Shown here piece by piece: positions 44,608 through 53,177 of a stretch of DNA of 64,000 bases; the stretch's first letter is position 1; each line of letters begins with the position of its first letter. Source of the stretch: an uncultured Eubacteriales bacterium (lineage in GTDB: Bacteria; Bacillota; Clostridia; Oscillospirales; Acutalibacteraceae). The notes beneath the pieces were generated by a model, which saw only the letters and a list, made by a program, of their open reading frames with translations, did not search any database and was not told where the DNA came from. The translations under genes and the position numbers were made by a program. The stretch covers positions 62,001 to 126,000 of the forward strand of contig CAKUFK010000002.1 in the NCBI GenBank assembly GCA_934647945.1, read 5' to 3'.

Positions 44608-45412
44608 CGCGCGGATACTTGTCGGCAGGGAGACGGGGCTGGCCTATCCGTCAGGGATACTCTATGACGGTCAAAACCGGAACCTTTGGATAGTCGATAT
44701 GGGAAACCGGAGGCTTGTCTGTTTCGACCAGATCCGACATGGTTTCCAATCATTTGATACATCCCCCGTTTTCCGGAGACCGTTGGCAATCACTCGGCTG
44801 GATGGGCGTCTCGTGGTATCCGACGCGCTTGACAACACGATATGGATTCGGCAGACGGATAAGACCTGGGATTCACTTGTGTCACCGGACGAGCTGACCC
44901 CGCCGCTCGATTTTCCCGGAAGCGTCGCCGCCGACCAATGGGGAAACCTGTATTTCACGGATTTCCATCACGACCGGATTTGCCGCCGAAACCGTGAGGG
45001 GAGACTTACCGTATTGGACGGGATTCCCTGCCGGCAGCCGTATGGGATAGCGGTATGGGATTCTCTCCTTTTTGTGACGGATACAGCCTGCGGCCGCATC
45101 CTATGCTATTCCTTGAAGGATGGGCGCTGCACGGCGCTTGCCGGGGAAACACCGGCCGGATTTTTACCGATTGCGGTGGCTGCAGACGAAATGGGTGACT
45201 TGTACATCAGTACCGTACGGGCGATTTACCTGTATCAAAGGGGACAGGGGAGGCTGGAACGGCTGCTCGATTCCTCCCTGTGGAAAAACTTGCGTGGTAC
45301 GAAGCTGGGCCATATCGGGGCACTGGCCGCTCTGCCGGACGGTGCGCTGGTCTTCTCCGATACATTGCGCAATGAACTGTATTATCTGCGTATTTCGAAA
45401 TCGGACGGATGA
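44591..45412 (+). CDS. NHL-repeat beta-propeller protein
   Basis: The 273-residue protein consists only of NHL-type repeats (YDGQNRNLWIVDMGNRRLV, DQWGNLYFTDFHHDRICR, DEMGDLYISTVRAIYLY). It lacks the GGDEF domain of the two neighbours but shares their propeller style. No signal peptide. Role unknown; lyase-like propellers (virginiamycin B lyase type) and protein-docking propellers are both possible. Confidence 0.8.
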   Translation: MSRILDARILVGRETGLAYPSGILYDGQNRNLWIVDMGNRRLVCFDQIRHGFQSFDTSPVFRRPLAITRLDGRLVVSDALDNTIWIRQTDKTWDSLVSPDELTPPLDFPGSVAADQWGNLYFTDFHHDRICRRNREGRLTVLDGIPCRQPYGIAVWDSLLFVTDTACGRILCYSLKDGRCTALAGETPAGFLPIAVAADEMGDLYISTVRAIYLYQRGQGRLERLLDSSLWKNLRGTKLGHIGALAALPDGALVFSDTLRNELYYLRISKSDG

Positions 45413-46740
45413 GAGCGGAGGAAAGGGGGATTGTGTTGGTCACCGTTTTGCTGCTTGCCCTAACCAACCGGAACATGCCGGAAGCAGGTGACCGCCAGTT
45501 GGCGGAGTTCCGTTCCCGGGACCGGCTGTGGAGCACGCCAAACCTGGGATTGCTGACCGTGGCCGCGCTTCTTCCGGATTCTTTCGAGATTACCTATGTC
45601 GATCAAACATTTGAAGCGATTCCGGAGCGTGGATTCACCTATGTGTTGCTGTCCCCCTCTACCGCGCAGGCGCCGGAAGCCTATCGTATTGCCGACCATT
45701 ATCGCCGCCGGGGAAGCCGTGTTTTGATGGGGGGGCCGCATGTGACCGTCTGTCCCGAAGAAGCGGCCCGCCATGCGGACACGGTGTTTGTTGGGGAAAG
45801 CGAGGAACTGTTGCCTTTATTTTTCCGTGAAGAGCAGCAGGGAAGGGCACAAAAAATCTACCGGGCCCGCCGGTATCCACCTTTGGAATCCTCTCTTGTT
45901 CCCCGATACGATCTGGCCGTGAAATATCCCTATAAAAGCGTGCCGATCCAGCTTTCCCGCGGATGTCCCCATCAGTGCCGGTTTTGCCTGTCTTCCAAAA
46001 TCTACGGAAAGATGGTCCGCCGAAAAACGCGGGAACAGGCCAAGCGGGAGATTGCAGCGATTCGTACCCATTGGAAGCGGCCTTTCTTATTTTTTACCGA
46101 CGATAATTTTTGTATAAATCCTGCTTATACGGATTCCATTCTGGATATCCTTATGGGAAGCCCGGTGGACTGGTATGCCTTCACCGACGTTTCAGTTTGT
46201 AATAAAGGCCATCTTTTGGATAAAATGGCCGCGGCCGGATGCAGAAAACTGTTGATCGGCTTCGAAAGCCTGAGCAAAAACAATTTGCATCAGATCAATG
46301 CGTCTGGTTTTAAAGAAACCAGGCTGGCTACATATAGGACGGCGGTTTCCGCCATTCAAAGCCGACGCATCGGTGTGGTGGGCAGTTTTGTGCTGGGATT
46401 GGAGGACGATACGCCGGAAACTTTTGAACGGCTGTATACCTTTATTCTGGACACCTGTCTCTATGGCACCAACATCACCGTATCGACACCATTTCCCGGA
46501 ACCGATATGTACCGGGCGATGATCGAAAGCGGTGTGCCGCTCCCAACTGATTGGAGCTTGTACGACGGCTTTACCCTGCTGCATCCATTGAGGCACATGA
46601 CGGCGGACCGTTTTCAATCAAACTATCGGGAACTTCTGGCGCGCCTCAATTCTCCGGAACGGATACGGCGCATATATCAATATTTTCATCATGGATATTT
46701 GAAATACGACGAATCGGAAGAGAGGAACCAAACGCTATGA
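45409..46740 (+). CDS. B12-binding-domain radical SAM enzyme, paralogue F
   Basis: The 443-residue protein belongs with the tandem paralogues at 24202-32814: C186, C190 and C193 in LSRGCPHQCRFC, MGGPHVTVCPEEA, VGESEE, GSFVLGLEDD and STPFPGTDMY. The ATG at 45409 overlaps the previous stop (ATGA); a TTG at 45436 behind AAAGGGGGA is an alternative start that would remove nine residues. It is separated from its relatives by about 12 kb. Confidence 0.89.
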   Translation: MRAEERGIVLVTVLLLALTNRNMPEAGDRQLAEFRSRDRLWSTPNLGLLTVAALLPDSFEITYVDQTFEAIPERGFTYVLLSPSTAQAPEAYRIADHYRRRGSRVLMGGPHVTVCPEEAARHADTVFVGESEELLPLFFREEQQGRAQKIYRARRYPPLESSLVPRYDLAVKYPYKSVPIQLSRGCPHQCRFCLSSKIYGKMVRRKTREQAKREIAAIRTHWKRPFLFFTDDNFCINPAYTDSILDILMGSPVDWYAFTDVSVCNKGHLLDKMAAAGCRKLLIGFESLSKNNLHQINASGFKETRLATYRTAVSAIQSRRIGVVGSFVLGLEDDTPETFERLYTFILDTCLYGTNITVSTPFPGTDMYRAMIESGVPLPTDWSLYDGFTLLHPLRHMTADRFQSNYRELLARLNSPERIRRIYQYFHHGYLKYDESEERNQTL

Positions 46741-47819
46741 ACACATCCTGCGAAAAGCCGCAGCTTATACCGTCCAGTCCATATAAGGAAAAAATAAAAA
46801 GAATACAGGGTACGGACGCATGCGCGGAAGCGGCTGCCCGGGAACGGCAGCAGCGCTTGGCCAAACCCGCCGGCAGCCTTGGCCTGTTGGAAGACATCGC
46901 CGTCCAATATGCAGGGATCACTGGCCGGCAGGACTCGTCCATACGCAAAAAAGGGCTTTTCCTTTTCGGGGCAGACAACGGGGTGTATGAAGAAGGGGTC
47001 GCTACAGCGCCACAAGAATTTACACGGAAGCTGCTGCTCAGCTACGCCCATGTTCGGCGATGCGGGATCAATGTGATTTGCGATGCAAATGATGTGAAAC
47101 TGAAACTTGTCAATATGGGCGTGAAAGGGGAGCTGCACCATCCGCGGATCGACGACCGGAAATTGATGGACGGGACAAATAACTTTGCAAAAGGCACGCC
47201 CGCCATGCCGCGGACGATCGTGGAACAGGCGATTCAAATCGGATTCGATTATGCGGCGTGGGCCAAAAAAGAGTCTTACGATATCTTGGGCACCGGCGAG
47301 GTGGGGATGGCCAACACCACCACCGCCACCGCCTGTATTTTTGCCGGATTGGACATTCGGGAAAGCCGTTTTGTCGGTACAGGTGCCGGCCTTTCGCCGG
47401 ATGGTTTGACACGGAAAAAAAGAGTGATCCAAAACGCGCTGATTTTTCTCCAGCCGATCCCCGGGGATGGCCTGGATATCCTCTCCAAAGTTGGAGGGCT
47501 GGATATTGCCGCGATGGTCGGCCTGTATCTCGGAGCCGCTTATTACCGAATCCCGGTGGTCGTAGATGGCTTGATCTCAATTGCGGCGGCCCTGCTCGCC
47601 AGTTTCCTTCAGCCGCTTGTCCGGACATTCCTGTTCGCTTCACACCGCTCCGCTGAACCAGCGTATCAGCTGGCGGCCGATGCCTTGGGACTGACCCCCA
47701 TGCTGAACCTGAACATGCGGCTCGGGGAAGGAACCGGCTGTCCGCTGGCCATGCGGATCATCGAGACCGCCCTTGGCGTATCGAACAGCATGTGTACATT
47801 TGAGGAGCTGGCGCCGTGA
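46737..47819 (+). CDS. cobT: Nicotinate-nucleotide-dimethylbenzimidazole phosphoribosyltransferase
   Basis: The 360-residue enzyme activates the lower-ligand base for cobalamin assembly. It has LAKPAGSLGLLE, GTGEVGMANTTTA and the catalytic Glu in RLGEGTGC (about residue 331). It is alone among cobalamin genes here, placed between radical SAM genes of the B12 type, which suggests adjustment of the corrinoid lower ligand for them. The ATG overlaps the preceding stop. Confidence 0.94.
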   Translation: MNTSCEKPQLIPSSPYKEKIKRIQGTDACAEAAARERQQRLAKPAGSLGLLEDIAVQYAGITGRQDSSIRKKGLFLFGADNGVYEEGVATAPQEFTRKLLLSYAHVRRCGINVICDANDVKLKLVNMGVKGELHHPRIDDRKLMDGTNNFAKGTPAMPRTIVEQAIQIGFDYAAWAKKESYDILGTGEVGMANTTTATACIFAGLDIRESRFVGTGAGLSPDGLTRKKRVIQNALIFLQPIPGDGLDILSKVGGLDIAAMVGLYLGAAYYRIPVVVDGLISIAAALLASFLQPLVRTFLFASHRSAEPAYQLAADALGLTPMLNLNMRLGEGTGCPLAMRIIETALGVSNSMCTFEELAP

Positions 47820-47896
47820 GGAACGATAGCGCCTGTTTCAATGATGGGAAAAACGGTAGAATACCATGTGTATTCCCGTGGAAAGAAGGGTGACAT

Positions 47897-49495
47897 ATGC
47901 AGGTCTGCCTGCTGAATCCTCCACTGAGCGTTCATGAATTTCCGCACCTGGCCCTGCCGATGCTGAAAGGGTATTTGCGCGCAAAGGGGATATCCTGTAC
48001 GGTTCATGATTTTAACGTGGAGATTATGGACGAGATCCTGGCCGGAGGATTCGAAAAAATCCAGCGTTATTTCTATGAACGCGGACTTCGGTATTCTCTG
48101 CAGGAGTTGCGCGGCCGTTTTCAGGATGCGAAAAACGTGTTTGCCTGTGAGATCTCATCCGGACGGGAAGACCGTGCACAAAAACTCATCAATACGTATC
48201 TTCGTATCGCCGGTTCGAACATATTCGAAGTCTGTTTCCGGCCGGATTCGCTGGACAAGATAAAAAAAGCCTATGCCGAGACCGACGTGGAGCGGGATGG
48301 AAATAGCATTATCCGCTTCATGCGGGAACGGATAAGGCCGTGGCTGCAGCAAAATCCGGCGGATATCATTGGGATATCCATCCCCTTTACCAGTCAGATT
48401 TTCTATGCTCTTTTGCTTGGACGGGAGATCAAAAAATGGTTTCCCGGGGTCAGGGTTGTCATGGGCGGCCCGCAGGTCTCATTATTCTGGAGGCTACTTG
48501 TAGAACATCCGCCGTTTCTCACAGCGTTTGACGGTCTCATCGTCGGAATGGGGGAACTGGCGATGGAGCGGTATATTCGGGCGGTTGAAAAAGGAGAAGG
48601 GCTAAAGGATGTCCCGAGTCTCGTTTCTTTTGATGAATCTGGAAAACTGATGGTAAATCCGGAGGGAAAAATAGCGCGAATGGAAGACATCCCTCTTCCG
48701 GATTTTTCCGATCTTCCGCTTGAGAAGTATGTGTACGCCAAGCTCCCCTATCAGTTTTCCCGCGGCTGTTACTGGGGCAAATGCGCCTTTTGCAGCTATC
48801 GGGACAATAAGGGCTATATAACGCGAAAGGTCGATGCGGTGCTCGATCATTTTGACCAGATGAAAAAGCGGTATGGGGTCCACGCCTTTCAGTTTATCGA
48901 CGACGCCATCCATCCGCGGCTGATGGAAAAGATGGCCGACGGAATCCTTCGCCGTGGGATGCATCTGCGATATGATGCTTATCTGCGGCTTGACAGCGGA
49001 TTTACCGCAGAAGTTTGCCGCCGGCTGCGTGACAGCGGGCTCCATACGGCGCTGTTTGGGTTCGAATCCGCGAACCAGCGAATGCTCAACCTGATGAACA
49101 AGGGAAATACGCCGGAAAATATGCTTGGGGTACTGAAAAATATGCATAACGCCGGTATTCAGAGCATTTTGAGTTGCCTGATCGGTTTTCCCACAGAAAC
49201 AAAGGAGGAAGCATGGGATTCCATCCGGTTCCTACGGGACAACCGCCGTTATTACTATTGGGTGTACATTGTCCATTTCGGAATGATTTCCGATATGCGG
49301 GAGCATTACGAAGAATATGGAATCGTCGACTTGGACGATTCCAGCCTGATCCGTTATGATGATACGGGATTCGTCGCCCTTGGATATCCCTACCGTACCA
49401 CAAAGGGGATGTCTGTGGATGAGGCGCTGAAAACGATTCAAGAGGGCCGAAAGGAATTGGGGATTCAAATCTTTAAAGACAACTTTTTCAGCTGA
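47897..49495 (+). CDS. B12-binding-domain radical SAM enzyme, divergent type G
   Basis: The 532-residue protein has an N-terminal extension, a B12-type domain (IGISIPFTSQIFYAL, MGGPQVSLFWRL) and a cluster motif with C291, C296 and C299 in SRGCYWGKCAFC, that is C-x4-C-x2-C in place of C-x3-C-x2-C. The GCYWGKC form occurs in a recognised subgroup of this family. The C-terminal region (DDSSLIRYDDTGFVALGYPYRT) differs from the others. It is preceded by a 77-base gap and a GAAAGAAGG site. Confidence 0.87.
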   Translation: MQVCLLNPPLSVHEFPHLALPMLKGYLRAKGISCTVHDFNVEIMDEILAGGFEKIQRYFYERGLRYSLQELRGRFQDAKNVFACEISSGREDRAQKLINTYLRIAGSNIFEVCFRPDSLDKIKKAYAETDVERDGNSIIRFMRERIRPWLQQNPADIIGISIPFTSQIFYALLLGREIKKWFPGVRVVMGGPQVSLFWRLLVEHPPFLTAFDGLIVGMGELAMERYIRAVEKGEGLKDVPSLVSFDESGKLMVNPEGKIARMEDIPLPDFSDLPLEKYVYAKLPYQFSRGCYWGKCAFCSYRDNKGYITRKVDAVLDHFDQMKKRYGVHAFQFIDDAIHPRLMEKMADGILRRGMHLRYDAYLRLDSGFTAEVCRRLRDSGLHTALFGFESANQRMLNLMNKGNTPENMLGVLKNMHNAGIQSILSCLIGFPTETKEEAWDSIRFLRDNRRYYYWVYIVHFGMISDMREHYEEYGIVDLDDSSLIRYDDTGFVALGYPYRTTKGMSVDEALKTIQEGRKELGIQIFKDNFFS

Positions 49496-49511
49496 TGGAC
49501 GGGTTGGGGAT

Positions 49512-50087
49512 ATGAAAGGATATTTGATTTACGCGACGAGATACGGTTCCACAAAACAGGTCTGTCAGTGGATCAGCGAAGGAATCCCGTTTTCCGTCTC
49601 TACTAGGCAGGTTTCCGATTTTCCTGTCGATACCGTCGATTTTTTGATTTTGGGGACGCCGGTTTTTATTGGAAAGCCAGCCGAAGATATGACGGTATTC
49701 ATTAAAAGGCATAAGGCGGCGCTTTGCCGTGTGCCGGTGTTTTTGTTCATTACGTCGTGGGCGCAGTCGACAGAATACCGGGACGCCTGCCAAGGGTTTT
49801 TAGAACTTCTTCTGCATTATTTATCACCCTGTGTTCCTGTCATGACCCGGTCACTGCCTGGAAAACTGCTGTGGGATTCGCTGACCACCGCCGATAGACA
49901 GGCCATGCAACGTCTTTTGCGTCGTATCGATGCCAGACAGCCTGCTTTTCACTCGGAACGTATTCAGTGGCAGGATCGACGGGATAGACAACAATGCCGC
50001 CAATTTGGGGAGGATATAGCCGCCTGGCTGAAGGAGTCCCTGAAAAGGGGAGAGAAAGGGGGGCAAAGGTTACGGAAAGAAACGTAG
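49512..50087 (+). CDS. Flavodoxin-domain protein
   Basis: The 191-residue protein has the FMN phosphate loop ATRYGSTKQV and the flavin-contact loop LGTPVFIGKP, as in HemG-like menaquinone-dependent flavodoxins. Next to radical SAM genes on both sides it could be a low-potential electron donor for them, but this is context only. The thiolase gene overlaps its end by 16 bases. Confidence 0.82.
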   Translation: MKGYLIYATRYGSTKQVCQWISEGIPFSVSTRQVSDFPVDTVDFLILGTPVFIGKPAEDMTVFIKRHKAALCRVPVFLFITSWAQSTEYRDACQGFLELLLHYLSPCVPVMTRSLPGKLLWDSLTTADRQAMQRLLRRIDARQPAFHSERIQWQDRRDRQQCRQFGEDIAAWLKESLKRGEKGGQRLRKET

Positions 50088-51229
50088 CGGTTCTATATGC
50101 CCGGCGGACCCCCTGCGGAAAAATCCCCGGTGAGCTTTCTGGGACAAGCGACGTGGAGATGCTCGCACAGGTCTTTCAGAATGTGGCGGCAAGCGCGCAA
50201 GGCGTTCCAATCCATGAGGCGGTGGCAGGCTCCGCTTTTCCGGTGGAGCGCGATAATCTGTGCCGCAAAGCCGTATTATCCGCCACCCTTTCACCGGAGA
50301 TTCCGTCGGCAACCGTCAGTAAAACCTGCGCTTCATCGGACGAAGCCCTATTCCATGGCATACAAGCCATACAATGCGGCAATGCCGATACGGTTTTGGT
50401 GGGAGGCGTGGAAAAAAGCAGCAATTCCCCCCACATTTTGGGGGTGATGAAGCAGAAAGTAAAAAACGCCATGCGGGGGAATCTTCCGTTATACGAATCG
50501 GTTGCTGAAGAGATCCAGGAAAACGATATGGCGTATCTGGCGGAAATGCTCGGCAGAAAATATGGCTTTCGGCGGGAAAATCTGGATGAATATGCTTACC
50601 AAAGTTTGGAGAAAGCCCGCCATGCACAGCAATCCGGCCGTTTACAGGCGGAGATACTGCCGGTCATCCATGACGAGGGAGCACTTTCCGTCGACGAAAC
50701 AGTGCAGAACGATACCGTATTCGGTGATGTCCAACATGCAGAACCACTGTTTTTAAAAGACGGACTGCATACACGGTATACCGCTGCGCCGATTTCCGAT
50801 TGCGCCGCCGCCGTACTGCTGATGGAAGAACGAGCGTCACGAAGATACGGAATCCGTCCGATGGCGGTTATCAGAGGATATGCATCCGTCGGTGTGCCGC
50901 GGCATACCATCGGCGAAGCAATGGGCACATGCCTGCGCAAACTGCTGGGTCAGGCGTCTCTGTCCATGGCAGACGTGGATTTATATGAAATCAACGAATC
51001 ATTTGCAGCGCAGGGGCTGGCAACCATTGCGGCGCTGGGGATTCCGCCTGAACGGGTCAATGTAAACGGCGGGAATCTGGCGCTGGGATATCCGGTCGGT
51101 GCGACGGGGCTGCGCATGGATGTCACACTTTTATGGGAGATGTCCAGGCGAAACGCCCGATATGGCATCAGCGTGATATGCGCCGGCGGCCATATGGCTC
51201 AAGCCACGCTGTTCGAAGTTTACCATTAA
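50072..51229 (+). CDS. Thiolase with Tyr in place of the catalytic His, probable ACG start
   Basis: The nucleophilic Cys is present (SKTCASSDEAL, C86) and so are NESFA and the second Cys (ICAGGHMAQ). The GHP motif is GYP (about residue 339), removing the His that activates Cys in thiolases. No ATG, GTG or TTG is usable at the family N-terminus: ERNVAVLYARRTPCGKI follows an ACG at 50072, 8 bases after GGGGGG. From there the protein has 385 residues. It may be a non-classical condensing, decarboxylating or acyl-transfer enzyme. Confidence 0.78.
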   Translation, partial: TERNVAVLYARRTPCGKIPGELSGTSDVEMLAQVFQNVAASAQGVPIHEAVAGSAFPVERDNLCRKAVLSATLSPEIPSATVSKTCASSDEALFHGIQAIQCGNADTVLVGGVEKSSNSPHILGVMKQKVKNAMRGNLPLYESVAEEIQENDMAYLAEMLGRKYGFRRENLDEYAYQSLEKARHAQQSGRLQAEILPVIHDEGALSVDETVQNDTVFGDVQHAEPLFLKDGLHTRYTAAPISDCAAAVLLMEERASRRYGIRPMAVIRGYASVGVPRHTIGEAMGTCLRKLLGQASLSMADVDLYEINESFAAQGLATIAALGIPPERVNVNGGNLALGYPVGATGLRMDVTLLWEMSRRNARYGISVICAGGHMAQATLFEVYH

Positions 51230-51238
51230 GGAGTCGAC

Positions 51239-52564
51239 ATGACCAATTATGAGGTCGCGGTAATGAATTACCCGCTGTTTTATCAAAATACGCCGGAAGA
51301 TGCCTCTATACGGCTCTTGTCTCCGCCTTTTCACACAGACGAGGGCGGCCCATGGGAGACGTCGATGTATATCCATATCCCCTTTTGCGGAAGCCTTTGT
51401 GATTTCTGCGTGTATAATCGGATGCTCGCTCCGGGCAATAAGGAAGTCGTGGAGGCATTCGTCGACGCCCTGATCCGTGAAATAGGGATATACGCCCGGA
51501 GCGAACGGGTGGCCGGCACAAAAATCGCTGCTGTTTTTCTGGGGGGTGGAACACCCTCAGTCTTGTCCAAGCGGCAGCTGGAAAGGATTTTACAAGCACT
51601 TCACAAGGCATTTGATCTGCGCGGCTGTGAAATGACGGTGGAATGCAACCCCCTTAACGCTACCCGCGAAAAACTGACGGTCTTAAAAGAAAACGGCGTG
51701 ACGAGAGTGAGCGCCGGCATACAAAGCTTCCGCGACTCTATTCGGAAAACATACCACATTGCACGGCTGTCGCACTCCGTCGAGCTCTGGCTGGATATGC
51801 TCAGAGACTTCCATTTTGATGACGAATCGCTTGATATTTTGTATGGATTTCCCGGAACGGGCATCGAAGAGCTGCTGCGGGATGTACAGCATGCCATCGA
51901 CAGGGGGATGGGGCACATTTCCCTATATAAACTGGTGGTATTTGCCTATACAAAATTGTATAAGGATTTGGACCGCCGGCCTTCTGATAAGTTGCCAGAT
52001 GCGGAAAGCTGTTTTTCCATGTTCCGTGCCGCGCATCGACTGCTTTTGCAGAGCGGATACACCCTTCAAAGCGTACAGGAATATGGTAAGGCGGGGAAGA
52101 GCACCCGTTTTTGGGATACAACTTACGACGGGTTTGGTGATAACATAGCAATAGGCGTGTCCAGTTTTGGGTATCTGAACGGTTACTGCTACCAGAATGC
52201 GGAAAGTGTAGAGGAGTATATAAAAGCGCTCCAAAACGATCGTTTGCCGGTGGAAAGGATCAGTGCGCAGATTACGCCCGAACAACTCCGTGAGCGCGCC
52301 GTCATCATGGGATTTCGGAAAGGCCGGGTTTTGCGGAACCCTTTTTTCGATGCGTTCCATATTTCCATGGATACGGTATTTGAGGAGCCGCTGCGCCGCC
52401 TGGCAGAGGACGGTTTGATTGCGAACGATCCCGAAGGCTATGTACTGACGGAAAAAGGGCTGTACCATCAGGGAAACGTCAGTGCGGAATTGATGGTTTC
52501 TCTTTTTCGCGGCGTATCGGCACTGCGAAAGAAAATGTGCATCGGCAGCCATACAATGCCGTGA
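51239..52564 (+). CDS. HemN/HemW-like radical SAM enzyme (possible class C methylase or cyclopropanase)
   Basis: The 441-residue protein has the radical SAM motif in YIHIPFCGSLCDFC (C50, C54, C57), LGGGTPS, and the HemN C-terminal region. The HNxxYW-like segment of HemW is altered (STRFWDT). Class C radical SAM enzymes of this type carry out methylation and cyclopropanation in natural product pathways, whereas HemW handles haem. The cluster position makes a biosynthetic role likely. The ATG follows TAAGGAG, 9 bases after the thiolase. Confidence 0.85.
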   Translation: MTNYEVAVMNYPLFYQNTPEDASIRLLSPPFHTDEGGPWETSMYIHIPFCGSLCDFCVYNRMLAPGNKEVVEAFVDALIREIGIYARSERVAGTKIAAVFLGGGTPSVLSKRQLERILQALHKAFDLRGCEMTVECNPLNATREKLTVLKENGVTRVSAGIQSFRDSIRKTYHIARLSHSVELWLDMLRDFHFDDESLDILYGFPGTGIEELLRDVQHAIDRGMGHISLYKLVVFAYTKLYKDLDRRPSDKLPDAESCFSMFRAAHRLLLQSGYTLQSVQEYGKAGKSTRFWDTTYDGFGDNIAIGVSSFGYLNGYCYQNAESVEEYIKALQNDRLPVERISAQITPEQLRERAVIMGFRKGRVLRNPFFDAFHISMDTVFEEPLRRLAEDGLIANDPEGYVLTEKGLYHQGNVSAELMVSLFRGVSALRKKMCIGSHTMP

Positions 52565-52580
52565 CGGACGGAGATGGGCA

Positions 52581-53051
52581 ATGGGTATAACGGTTACGAG
52601 GGAAGAAGCGGTATGGCTGCGAAAACAGCATCCCAGCGGTCGGATTGTCGCTGCCTGTGGCTGTTTTGATATATTTCACATCGGCCATTTAGAATATCTG
52701 GAGGCGGCAGCGCGTTTGGGCGATGCCCTCTTTGTGGGGATCAATACCGATTCTTCCGTGTACCGCAACAAAGGACGTTTCCCCTATTTTCATCTGCGGG
52801 ACCGGTTGCGGCTTCTGGCGGCATTGGAATGTGTAGATTATGTATTTCCTTTTTTCGAGAAGTCATTTGCCCTGGCGCTGTTCCAGCTTCGCCCCTCTGT
52901 TTTGGCACGGGGCGCCGACGCCTCGGTCAAAGGCTTCCCCGAAGAAAACGTTTGCCTCTCTTTGAAAATCGAGGTAATACAGGCTGGAACGAAAAAAAGA
53001 GCGTCCTCGACACAACTGCGCACAACACTCGAGCCGGACGTCCTTCCTTGA
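52581..53051 (+). CDS. Cytidylyltransferase-fold nucleotidyltransferase (HldE domain II-like)
   Basis: The 156-residue enzyme has the nucleotide-binding CGCFDIFHIGHLEYLEAA (HxGH) motif and the later KKRASSTQLR segment, as in ADP-heptose synthase C-terminal domains and glycerol-3-phosphate cytidylyltransferases. It would join a sugar or polyol phosphate to a nucleotide. A kinase of the HldE domain I type lies at 62154, so the pair may be a split HldE-like activation module. Confidence 0.83.
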   Translation: MGITVTREEAVWLRKQHPSGRIVAACGCFDIFHIGHLEYLEAAARLGDALFVGINTDSSVYRNKGRFPYFHLRDRLRLLAALECVDYVFPFFEKSFALALFQLRPSVLARGADASVKGFPEENVCLSLKIEVIQAGTKKRASSTQLRTTLEPDVLP

Positions 53052-53177
53052 CCGGAGCGGCGTGACGAATATCGATAAGGATATGACCTGCCGTCCGCAC
53101 GATTGCCGGACTGACGAGGGACGTTGGCGAAATACGGGGTATTTGCGGAACAAAACATGGATAGGGATGAAGGAGAT

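Noticed and set aside
51239..52564. Plain HemW or oxygen-independent coproporphyrinogen oxidase
   Set aside because: The fold matches but the HNxxYW-like segment is altered and the gene is embedded among biosynthetic genes; a cluster role fits better.
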